A DNA stretch of 64,000 nt from Otis tarda (Eukaryota; Chordata; Aves; Otidiformes; Otididae): assembly GCA_026413225.1 (NCBI GenBank), contig JAPMTP010000082.1:124001-188000 (forward strand), read 5' to 3'. The stretch's first letter is position 1, and every line of letters starts with the position of its first letter. The notes beneath the pieces are model-generated. The model ran no database searches. It was not told the origin of the DNA and was given only the letters and a program-made list of their open reading frames with translations. Shown in pieces: positions 53,966 to 64,000 of this stretch. The position numbers were made by a program, and so were the translations under genes.

Positions 53966-56900
53966 AATCACGAACGTCGGACCGTTGCTCCCACACCAAA
54001 ACTGCCAGCCACTCAAGGATTTTTCGGGCTCTTGCTGCTGCTCAGCGGCCACTGCACAGACACTGGGGCTCCGGGCTTTCCCTGACGAACAGGGCTTTGA
54101 CGTTTACCACCAGCTGCATGACGAACAGGGCTTCGACGTTACTACCAGCTGCACGTGGGCGCCAACTGGCATCACCCAAAAATCACGAACGTCAGACCAT
54201 TGCTCCCACACCAAAAGTGCCAGCCACTCAAGCTCTTGCTGCTCCTCAGCGGCCATTGGCAGCGCACCTACAGCAGCACAGACATTGGGGCTCCGGGCTT
54301 TCCCTGACGAACAGGGCCTTGACGTTTACTACCTTGAGCTGCACCTGGGCGCCAACCGTGAAAAATACCCCGAGAAATCACGAACGTCAGACCATTGCTC
54401 CCACACCAAAACTGCCAGACACTCAAGCTCTTGCTGCTCCTCAGCGGCCATTGGCAGCGCATATACAGCAACAGACATTGGGGCTCCTGGGCTTTCCCTG
54501 ACGAACCGGCCACTGGCAGTTCACCTGCAACAGCGCAGACACTGGGAGCTCCGGAGCTTTCCCTGACGAACAGGGGCTTCGACGTTTACCACCAGCTGCA
54601 CCTGGGCGCCCCCCGAAAAAAAACCCTGAAAAATCATGAACGTCGGACGATTGCTCCCACACCAAAAGTGCCAGCCACTCAAGCTCTTATGCTCCTCAGC
54701 GGCCATTGTCAGCGCACCTACAGCAGCACAGACATTGGGTCTCCGGGCTTTCCCTGACGAACAGGGCTTCGACGTTCACCACCAGCACACCCGGGCGCCC
54801 ACTGAAAAACAAACCCGAAAAATCACTGAACGTTGGAGCATTTCTCCCACACATAAAATGCCAGCCACTCAAGCTCTTGCTGCTCCTCAGCGGCCATTGG
54901 CAGCATACATCTACAGCAGCACAGACACTGGGGCTCTGGGCTTTCCCTGACAGACAGGGCTTCGACGTTTACCACCAGCTGCACCAGTGCGCCCCGTGAA
55001 AAAAACCCCGAAAAATCACGAACGTCGGACCGTTGCTCCCACACCAAAAGTGTCAGGAACGTCGGACAACATTGCTCCCACACAAAACTGCCAGACACTC
55101 AAGCTCTTGCTACACCTCAGCGTACGTTGGTAGTGAACCTACAGCAACACAGACACTGGGGCTCCGGGCTTTCCCTGACGAACAGGGCTTTGACGTTTAC
55201 CACCAGCGCAGTCAAACTACAGCAGCACAGACATTGGGGCTCCGGGCTTTCCCTGACGAACAGGGCTTCGACGTTTACCACCAGCTGCACCTGGGCGCCC
55301 CTTGGAAAAAAACCCGAAAAATCACGAACGTCGGACCATTGCTCCCACACCAAAAGTGCCAGCCACTCAAGCTCTTGCTGATCCTCAGCGGTCATTGGCA
55401 GCGCATATACAGCAACACTGAAATTGGGGCTCTGGGCTTTCCCTGATGAACAGGGCTTCAACGTTTACTACCAGCTGCACCTGGGCGCCCCCCTGAAAAA
55501 AAAAACACAAAAATCACGAACGTCGGACAACAGCTCCCACACAAAAAGTGCCAGCCACTCAAGCCCTTGCTGCTCCTCAGCGGCCATTGGCAGCGCACCT
55601 ACAGCAGCGCAAACACTGGGGCTCCGGGCTTTCCCTGACGAACAGGGCTTCGACGTTTACCACCAGCTGCACCTGGGCGGAAACTGAAAAAAACCCCGAC
55701 TGGGCGGCAACTGAAAAAAGCACCTAAAAATCATGAATGTCGGACGATTGCTCCCACACCAAAAGTGCCAGCCACTCAAGCTCTTGCTGCTCCTCAGCAG
55801 CCATTGGCAAGCGACTCTACAGCAGCACAGATAGTGGGACTCCGGGCTTTCCCTGACGAACAGGGAATCGACGTTTACCACCCTCAGCTGCCATTGGCAG
55901 TCAAACTACAGCAGCGAAAACACTGGGGCTCCGGGCTTTCCCTGACGAACTGTGCTTCGACGTTTACCACCAGCTGCACCTGGGCGGAAACTGAAAAAAA
56001 AACCCCGAAAAATCACGGACGTTGGATTATTGCTCCCACACCAAAAGTGCCAGCAACTCAAGCTCTTGCTGCTCCTCAGAGGCCGTTGGTAGCGAATCTA
56101 CAGCAGCACAGACACTGGGGCTCCCGGGCTTTCCCTGACGAACAGGGCTTCGACGTTTTACCACCAGCTGCACCAGGCCGCCCCGTGAAAAAAACCCGAA
56201 AAATCACGTACGTCAGACCATTGCTCCCACACCAAAAGTGCCAACCACGAAAAATCACGAACGTTGACCATTGCTCCCACACCAAAACTGCCAGACACTC
56301 AAGCTCTTGCTACACCTCAGCGGTCCGTTGGTAGTGAACCTACAGCAGCACAGACACTGGGGCTCCGGGCTTTCCCTGACGAACAGGGCTTTGACGTTTA
56401 CCACCAGCTGCACCTGGGCGCCCCTTGGAAAAAAGCCGAAAAATGTCTGAACGTCGGACCATTGCTCCCACACCAAAAGTGCCAGCCACTCAAGCTCTTG
56501 CTGGTCCTCAGCGGTCATTGGCAGCGCATGTACAGCAACACTGAAATTGGGGCTCCGGGCTTTCCCTGGCAGACAGGGCTTCAACGTTTACCACCAGCTC
56601 GGCCATTATCAGCGCACCTACAGCAGCGCAAACACTGGGGCTCGGGGCTTTCCCTGACGAACAGAGGCTTCAACGTTTACCACCAGCTGCACCTGGGCGG
56701 CCACAGAGAAAAAACCCCTAAAAATCACAGAACGTCGGACCATTGCTCCCACACCAAAAGTGTCAGCCACTCCGTCGGACCATTGCTCCCACACCAAAAG
56801 TGCCAGCCACTCAAGCTCTTGCTGCTCCTCAGCGGCCATTGGCAGCGCACTACAGCAGCACAGACATTGGGGCTCCGGGCTTTCCCTGACGAACAGGGCT

Positions 56901-58635
56901 TTGACGTTTACCACTTGGCAGTCCAACTACAGCAGCACAGACATTGGGGCTCCGGGCTTTCCCTGACGAACAGGGCTTTGACGTTTACCACCAGCTGCAC
57001 GTGGTCTGCAACCCACAAACGTACCCAAAAAATAACGAAAAATCACGAACATCGGACCATTGCTCCCACACCAAAACTGCCAGCCACTCAAGCTCTTGCT
57101 GCTCCTCAGCGGCCTTTGTCAGCTCACCTACAGCAGCACAGACATTGGGGCTCCGGGCTTTCCCTGGCAAGACAGGGCTTCGACGTTTACCACCAGCTGC
57201 ACCTGGGCGCCCCCCAAAAAAAAACCCCGAAAAATCATGAACGTCGGACCGATTGCTCCCACACCAAAAGTGCCAGCCACTCAAGCTCTTGCTGCTCCTC
57301 AGCGGCCATTGTCAGCGCACCTACAGCAGCACAGACATTGGGTCTCCAGACTTTCCCTGACTAACAGGGCTTCAACTTTTACCTACCAGCAGCGCCTGGG
57401 CGCCAACTGAAAAAAAAAAAAATACCAAAAAAATCAAGCGAACGTCAGACCATTGCTCCCACACCAAAAGTGCCAGACACTCAAGCTCTTGCTGCTCCTC
57501 AGCTGACCTTAGGCAGTCATATACAACTACAGCAGCACAGACATTGGGGCTCCGGGCTTTCCCTGACGAACAGGGCTTCGACGTTTACCACCTGTACCTG
57601 GGCGCCCCTGAAAAAAAACCCCGAAAAATCACGAACGTCGAACCATTGCTCCGACACAAAAAGTGTCAGCCACTCAAGCTCTTGCTGCTCCTCGGCGGCC
57701 GCTTGTCCATCGCACCTACAGCAGCACAGACATTGGGGCTCCGGGCATTCCCTGACGAATAGGGCTTTGACGTTTACCACCAGCTGCACCTGGGCGATTT
57801 TAAAAAAAAACCCCGAAAAATCATGAACGTCGGACGATCGCTGCTCCTCAGCGGCCATTGGCAGCGCACCTACAGCAGCACAGACATTGGCGCTCCGGGC
57901 TTTCCCTGACTAACAGGGCTTCGATGTTCACTACCAGCTGCACCCGGGCGCCACCTGAAAAAGTGCCAGCCACTCAAGCTCTTGCTGCTCCTCAAAGCGG
58001 CCTTTGTCAGCGCACCTACAGCAGGACAGACATTGGAGCTCCGGGGCTTTCCCTGACGAACAGGGCTTTGACGTTTACCACCAGCTGCACCTGGGGCGCC
58101 CCGTGAAAAATGCCAGCCACTCAAGCTCTTAGCTGCTCCTCAGCGGCCACTGGAAAAAAAAATACAGCGAACGTCAGACCATTGCTCCCACACCAAAACT
58201 GCCAGACACTCAAGCTCTTGCTGCTCCTCAGCGGCCATTGGCAGACGCACCTACAGCAAGCGCAGACACTGGGGCTCACAGACATTGGGGCTCCGGGCTT
58301 TCCCTGACGAACAGGGCTTCGACGTTTACCACCAGCTGCACCTGGGCGCCCCCCAAAAAAAAAGAAACCCCGAAAAATCATCGCGTCGGACGATTGCTCC
58401 CACACCAAAAGTGCCAGCCACTCAAGCTCTTGCTGCTCCTCAGCGGCCATTGTTATTGCACCTACAGCAGCACAGACATTGGGGCTCCGGGCTTTCCCTG
58501 ACGAACAGGGCTTCGATGTTTACCACCAGCTGCACCTGGGCGCCCACTGAAAAAAAACCCGAAAAATCACGAACGTCGGACCATTGCTCCCACATCAAAA
58601 GTGCCAGCCACTCAAGCTCTTCACTGCTCCTCAGC

Positions 58636-58827
58636 GTCGAAGCCCTGTTGGTCAGGGAAAGCCCGGAGCCCCAGTGTCTGCGCTGCTGTAGGTGCGCTGC
58701 CAATGGCCGCTGAGGAGCAGCAAGAGCTTGAGTGTCTGGCAGTTTTGGTGTGGGAGCAATGGTCTGACGTTCGTGATCGTATTTTTCAGGGGCGCCCAGG
58801 TGCAGCTGGTGGTAAACGTCAAAGCCC
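58636..58827 (+). repeat. Single complete monomer flipped to + inside the reverse array
   Basis: It runs from GTCGAAGCCCTGTTGGTCAG through CCAATGGCCGCTGAGG and GTTCGTGATCGTATTTTTCAG to GTCAAAGCCC. It is 192 bp, one full unit, and starts and ends at the same monomer phase. The left flank is - CTCCTCAGC and the right flank is - CCCACACCAAAAGTGCC. The T-tract module is altered (GATCGTATTTTTCAGG). Confidence 0.9.
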
Positions 58828-58999
58828 CCACACCAAAAGTGCCAGCCACTCAAGCTCTAGCTGCTCCTCAGCGCTGCATTGGCAGTCCAACTACAGCAGC
58901 ACAGACATTGGAGCTCCGGAGCTTTCCACAGCGAACAGGGCTTCGGCGTTTACCACCACCTGTACAAGACTGAAAAAAACTGAAAAGAAAATCACGAAC
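58828..58999 (-). repeat. Last reverse-orientation monomer
   Basis: One slightly decayed - monomer (CCACTCAAGCTCTAGCTGCT through TTTACCACCACCTG to AAAATCACGAAC) precedes the final switch to +. The switch at about 58,999 places TCACGAAC and GTTCGTGA about 17 bp apart as an inverted repeat. Confidence 0.85.
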
Positions 59000-61900
59000 C
59001 GATGGTCTGATGTTCGTGATTTTTCGAATTTGCACCCACGCTGCAGCTGGTCGTAAGCCCGAAGCCCTGATAAATCAGGGAGGCCCCATGTCTCTTAGCT
59101 AATGTATGAAAACCTTAATGGCCGCTGGTAACAAGCTGAGTCTTCAATACTGAATTCATAATTTTTAGATGTTTTATCAGGGGGGCCAGGTGCAAGCTGG
59201 TGTAAGCATCAAACCCTGTCAGGGAAGCCAGATTCTGTGCTGCTTTTCGTGCGCTGACAATGCAACTGAAACTAGTTTAAGTGGTCCGGGAGCAAATGTC
59301 TGACGTTCATTTTCGAACTTTTCAGTTGCCGCCCGCTGCAGCTTGGTGAGTAAGCCCTGTTAGTCAGGGAAGCCCGGAATGTCTGTGCCTTCCAGATGCG
59401 CTGCCAGGCCGCTGAGGAGAGCAGCAAAGCTGAGTGGCTGGCTGAGTTTGAGTGTGGAAATAATGATCCCAGCGTTCCAAGCTAAATTTTTAATTTTTTT
59501 TTTGTTGGGTACCCGGTGCAACTGTGGCTCAGCATCCGGCCCTGTTTTGTGTAGGCCCCGGAGCCTAATGTCTGTGCTAATGCTGGAATTGAACTGCCAA
59601 TGGCCGCTGGCTTTATCTGGAAACGGTAACTGCCGATGTGGAGCAGATGCGGCGTTAAAGTGATTTTAGTGTTTTTCAGGGGAAACCCAGGTGCTTCCAG
59701 TAAATGCTTGTCGAAGCATTAAGGAAAGCCCAGGCAATGTCGCAATGCTGCTGTAATTAATGGCGGCTGAGGGCAGCAAACTGAGTGGCTACGGCGCAGT
59801 ACAGTATTGAAACATGGTCGGCGTTATGATTTCTCCTGCCAGGTTTTTCTGAAAGGGGCTGGAAATGCAGCTGAGTTTGGTAACGTCAAAGCCCTGACCG
59901 TCGAGAGGCCCCAGTATGCTGCTGTAAGTGCATCTACAAAGCAGCACTGAGATTGGGCCTCAAAGCTGTCCCTGAGCAACACCCCAGTGTAGGCTAATAT
60001 TCAACGTTAATACATTTCTATTGAATTTCAGGGGAATTAAATGCAATAGTGAAGTAAACATGAAGCCTATTCGTCAGAAATCTATGCTACTGTAGATGCG
60101 CTACCAATGGCGGCAGCAGTGTATTGTACTCCCCCAGTATTGAAATGGTAATCTGACGTTGTTCAGCGTTTTATCAGTTGCCGCCCAGGTGCGGCAATGT
60201 CGCGCATCGAGAAACCCCTGTTAAATTCAGGAAAGCCGGGGCATTAATTCTTCTGAAATGCTAGCAAATAATAGGTTTTCCTGCAGCGGACATAATTAAC
60301 AAAAAACTTGGCAATTTGAGTGTAAAACGAGTATAGGTCAACGTCATGGTTTACCGGGTTTACCACTTGAAATTTTTCTAGTATACAGCGCAATTGATAA
60401 GCGGCATAGAAACCCTGTTAAGATCAGGAAACCGGAGACCCCAGTGTCTGTGCTGCTGTAGGACACCAACGATGAAGGGTAGCAAAAACTTTGGCTAACA
60501 CTTTTGGTCTATTAGGAGTAATAATCCAACGTCAGTAATTTTTAGGGTTTTCAGTTTCTTAAAAATCTGGCTGGTGGTAAACGTGGTTCAGAATAAACCG
60601 TCGAAATTTAATATCTGTGGCGCCATAAGTGCGCTGCTCATCAGCTGCTGAGCGGCAAAAACTTGAGTATTGCCGCCACGGTAGTGTCAATCACGTTGTT
60701 CATAATTTTGCGGCGTTTACAGGCGATCTCGTGCAGCTGGTAAACGTCAGCCCTCTTCGTCGAAGCCGGGTAGGCAACACGGTGTTGCACCGGCGCTTGC
60801 TGCAGGTGTAAACGCCCGAAGCGAAGAAATCGAAACTTGGTGGCGGCACTTTTGTGTAGAAGGCGGCATCGGCGTTCGTATTTTTAGGTTTTTTTTTCAG
60901 AAGCGCCAAGGTACAGCTGGTAGTAAGCGTTGGCCCTGTTCAGCAGGGAAAGCCCAGAACTAATTTCGAATGGGCCCCTTTTCTCTATGCGCTGCCAAAC
61001 ACGAAAGTCAACCCAAACTGAGTGAAACAACATACGATGTAGAGACGAGTATAGTCGAGCGTTAGAAGTATAATTTTTCGGGGTCCAAGGGAAGCCCAGG
61101 TGCAGCTGAGGCGTCAAGCCCTGTTGGTCTAACTGCTGGTCCCGCCAACGGAGCGCTGAGTCTGCTGGAAACTTGAAGTGTCTGGCAAATTTTATTTTTG
61201 GTGTGGGAAACAACTGTCGAGCGTTCATTATTTGGGTTTCTACGCAGGCGCCTGTGGCAACTTGTGGCCAAACGTCAAGCCCTATTCATCAGGGAAAGCA
61301 AACTTGATGTCTCTGCTGCTGCCAAATGTGCTGCCAACTGTATCTAAAGAGCTTTGAGTTAGCTGGCGGCCTATTATTGGGAAAACCAATTGCGTTATTC
61401 ATGTTACGAGGTTTATTTTTCAGTGAAATTTCCCAGGTGCAGCTGGTGAGTAGACTTGTCGAAGCCCTGTTAAGTCAGAAAGCCGAACAATATGCAATGC
61501 TGCTATGCCGTCGCTGACAATAACGCTGAAAACCTTTTTAAAAACGAGTGTAACAACACACCCTGGTATATTAAGAAACAACTCGTCAGCGTTTCAAGGA
61601 GGTTTTTTGGCTTCAAATTGCAGCTAATGTCGCTGTCGAAGCCCTATTTAAATCAGAAATACGGAACCCCATTTAGCAGCGCTATAAATTAACGCTACAT
61701 GCCAATGGCGTAGCTGAAAACAGCAAACTGAGTGTCTGGCAGATTTTAGTAATAAGGCGCGCTAATAGTCTAACGTTATTATTTCACCGAGAATTTATCC
61801 GCAGGCGCTACAAGCGCAGCTAGTAATAAGCGTCAAAGCCTGACCGTCAGAAATTTTGAATTTAATATTCCTGTACTGCCTTGCTTCGTCGCGCCAATGG

Positions 61901-63530
61901 CGCTGAAAACAGCAAAAAACTGAAATTAACTGCTTTTTTTTAATTTTATAATAGGAAACAATGGTCTGACGTTCAGTATTTTTTGAATTATTTATTTTTT
62001 CAGTTAGCACTGCGTGCGAAAACAGTAGCAAACATTAGCCCTGATTCAGGGAAACTCTAATTTAATGTCTAACTTTACTGTAAGAATGCGCTGCAATAAC
62101 CCAAAAGCTATGCAAATACTGAGTGAAGCTGTAGTTTTTGGTGTAGAACATGGTCTCGGCGTTAAATTGTCGGGGTTGTTTCAGGGAACGCTGAGCAATA
62201 AACGTTGGAAACCTAAACTTTGTCAGGAAGCCGAGCCCAATATTGCAATGCTGCTGTAGATGTAAATGGCGCTGGCAACTGCGCTGAAGTGGCAATACCT
62301 GTATTAAGCAATAATCTGGCGTTAATATTACATTTCTATTCAATGGGCCCCAGTACGCTGTGGTAAGCTTTGTCAACCCTATTCATCAGAAGCGCCCCGA
62401 AGCCAGTATATGCTTTGTTGCATATATGCGCTATGCTGCGCTGAGGCGGCAAAGCAGTAGCTGTACCCAATTGTGAAGTAATGGTCACGGCGTTAAAATT
62501 GTTACACAGTATTTTTTGTTCAGTGCGCCCAGAGTGCAACAATGTCGCATCGAAGCCCTCATTAGATCAGGAAACTTCCGGAGGCTTCCAATCCAATCTC
62601 AACATATTCTTGACAAGACTTGCCGGCCAACCCGTGCTGAAGAGCAGCAAAAAAAACAATTGTCTGGCACTTTTGGTGCGGGAAATATGTCTGGCGTTCT
62701 TTGTTACAGTATTTTTCAGTTAAGCATCAAGCAAATGAAAACAATGCTTTGTCAACCCTGTTGACCGTCAGAAACTAATGAGCGCAATATCTATTGCTGC
62801 TCTATGTAAACGACAAAACCTCTGGCAACAAGAAAGCTAACTGTATTTTTGGTGTAAGGAAATAATTCAGCATGTAGAGGTTTTTTTGTCAGAAATTAGA
62901 TGCAACTTTCTTCTTCGCTTTTACATTCCAGCCCTGTTAAAATTTTTTTCAGGCCATGTTTAAAACTGCTATTGTCGCTGCCAATATAGCTGAAACACGT
63001 AAAAACTGAAATTAATACTGTACACCGCTGTGTGGAAAAACTGCAATCGAGCGTTGTTCGTAATTTTGGATTTTTTTTTTTCCGAAGCGTTTTTCAGGTG
63101 CAGCTGGCGAAATAAGCGTTGAAGCCCTGTTGAAAAAAATCGAAACATTATATTTTCAGTGTTGCTATACATCTTTTTTGCCAATGACATCTTTGAGGTA
63201 GCTGGCAAACTTGAGTGGCTGTACTTTTGGTGTGGGAGCAATGGTCGAGCGTTAAAATGATTCAGTTTTTTTCAACAGGCGTAGTAGTGTCGCTTATCGA
63301 AGCCCTGTTAAATCAGGTCGCGTACAATGTCTACAACCAAGCTGCTGCTAGATAAGCTGACAAAGGCCGGGGCAATAACAGTATTTTGTGAATAATCACG
63401 TTCATGATTTGGGTTACAAGGGAATTCTTGGAAGGTGCAACTGGCAAGTAAACATTCGAGCCCTGTTAAAGTCAGAAAACTTCCCGAACCCTGAAAACGC
63501 TGTAGGTGAAACGCTAATGGCGCTGGCTTG
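59000..63530 (+). repeat. Highly diverged + satellite region with shortened monomers
   Basis: Landmarks remain readable: GCTGCTGTA starts near 59,748 and 59,918, GTCGAAGCCCTGTT-like segments, CCAGGTGCAGCTGG near 61,434, and T runs with CAG. Spacing is often only 165-185 bp, so net deletion has occurred, and identity is low in places (60,240-60,420 is barely alignable). Several copies share derived variants, notably CCTGTTAAATCAGG in place of CCTGTTCGTCAGG and TCGAGCGTT in place of TCCGACGTT, so they may form an older subfamily. I see no inserted element or gene in this stretch. A low-accuracy consensus is the main alternative explanation. Confidence 0.82.
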
Positions 63531-64000
63531 GCAAACTTTGAGTGGCTGGCACTTTGGTGTGGGAGCAATGGTCCGATGTTCGTGATTTCTCGAGTTTTTC
63601 CCTGATGGCGCCCGGGTGCGAGTGAAGTGTCGCGTCAAAACCCTGTTCGTCAGGGAAAAGCCGGAGTGTATCTGTGCTGCTGTAGGTGGAACTGAAAAGG
63701 CCTCTGTGGAGCAGCGGGAGAACTTGAGCCTGAGTAACTGTGCATTTTTTGTGGGAGGATAACTGGAACCGGCAGCGTGTCATGGGCCCTCGGGACCCCC
63801 ACATTTTCAGGCGCCCAGGTACGCTGGTGGCAAACGTCGAAACCCCGTGCTTTGACCCCAATGTCTGTGCTGCTTATGAGTCCGCCTGACAATGGCCGCT
63901 GAGGAAGCAGCAGAGACTGCAGTGGCTGTACACTGGTGCTCGGGGCTCGTCCTGACATCCATGATTTTCCGGGGTTTTCCATGTGGGCGCCCAGGTGCAG
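63531..64000 (+). repeat. Partly recovered + monomers at the window edge
   Basis: From ACTTTGAGTGGCTGGCACTT onward the sequence returns towards consensus (GGTGTGGGAGCAATGGTCCG, ATTTCTCGAG, GCGCCCGGGTGCGAG, CCCTGTTCGTCAGGG at 63,641-63,655). Small insertions persist, such as GACCCCCACATTTTCAGGCG and GCTTATGAGTCC. The last bases (GGCGCCCAGGTGCAG) are consensus, so the array continues past the window. Confidence 0.85.

Larger units (their letters stand above)
34902..58635 (-). repeat. Tandem satellite array in reverse orientation (~124 monomers)
   Basis: The same monomer is read in reverse complement: CCAGCCACTCAAGCTCTTGC, then TGCTCCTCAGCGGCCATTGG, then the AGCACAGACATTGGGGCTCC segment, then CCCTGACGAACAGGG, then CACCAGCTGCACCTGGGC and an A run, recurring at roughly 190-bp spacing. 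Small insertions and deletions, one or a few bases each, are frequent and scattered throughout the monomer, in contrast to the + array. Short + islands interrupt it at many places. Local HORs are present near 42.6-44.1 kb and 45.7-49.4 kb. No gene-like or non-satellite sequence is seen. Confidence 0.95.

Noticed and set aside
56264-57364. Long + open reading frame of 366 codons, the longest in the window
   Set aside because: It is translated from the non-consensus strand of reverse-orientation monomers, switches frame content from monomer to monomer, and overlaps open frames on the other strand. It persists because indels happen to keep it open. The residues are repeats of the same low-information monomer translation.
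59379-59663. Open frames in the diverged right region as possible novel genes
   Set aside because: Their DNA still shows monomer landmarks (GCTGCCAGGCCGCTGAGG, the T run, CTGCCAATGGCCGCTGG) in order, so they are decayed satellite. Nothing in the translation suggests a protein family.

Overview
This window is satellite DNA from end to end. I find no protein-coding gene, RNA gene, transposon or CRISPR array. One monomer of about 191 bp (usually 189-193) repeats head to tail and can be followed in every part of the 64 kb. It has a CCAAT-containing start, a run of 6-10 T followed by CAG, an E-box-rich centre and a perfect small hairpin (CCCTG-TTCGT-CAGGG). A multi-kilobase array of this kind indicates a eukaryotic nuclear genome, most likely centromeric, pericentromeric or other heterochromatin. 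I cannot name the species or the satellite family from the sequence alone. Open reading frames are plentiful on both strands, but they come from a monomer with few stop codons and rotate frame because 191 is not a multiple of 3. They are not genes.

Layout. (1) 1-29,895: about 156 clean monomers, all in one orientation (called +). From about 3.25 kb they form higher-order repeats (HORs) that can be phased with shared rare variants. Two full 27-monomer copies (13,751-18,899 and 18,900-24,051, about 5,150 bp each) lie next to shorter copies of 16 and 20 monomers, whose lengths are explained by internal deletions of 9+2 and 7 monomers. The first 6 kb carries a separate duplication with a step of about 3,052 bp. 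(2) 29,895/29,896: an abrupt orientation switch. (3) 29,896-34,901: a mosaic of dozens of monomer fragments of 20-150 bp in alternating orientation. (4) 34,902-58,635: about 124 monomers mainly in the opposite (-) orientation, with their own small HORs (771 bp x2; about 1.35-1.55 kb x3), many small indels, a decayed pocket near 36.4 kb, and many short + islands that mostly carry the T-tract module. (5) 58,636-58,827: one complete + monomer flipped inside the - array. (6) about 59,000-63,530: a heavily diverged + array with shortened monomers (often 165-185 bp) that share their own derived variants. (7) 63,531-64,000: monomers closer to consensus again.

No genes act together here. The interest lies in the evolution of the array: HOR expansion and contraction, the orientation-switch scramble, islands concentrated on one monomer segment, and splice-site-like and hairpin motifs repeated more than 300 times. 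The main caution is technical. Indel noise is almost absent before 29.9 kb and common after about 36 kb, so part of the right half may be an assembly or polishing artefact.
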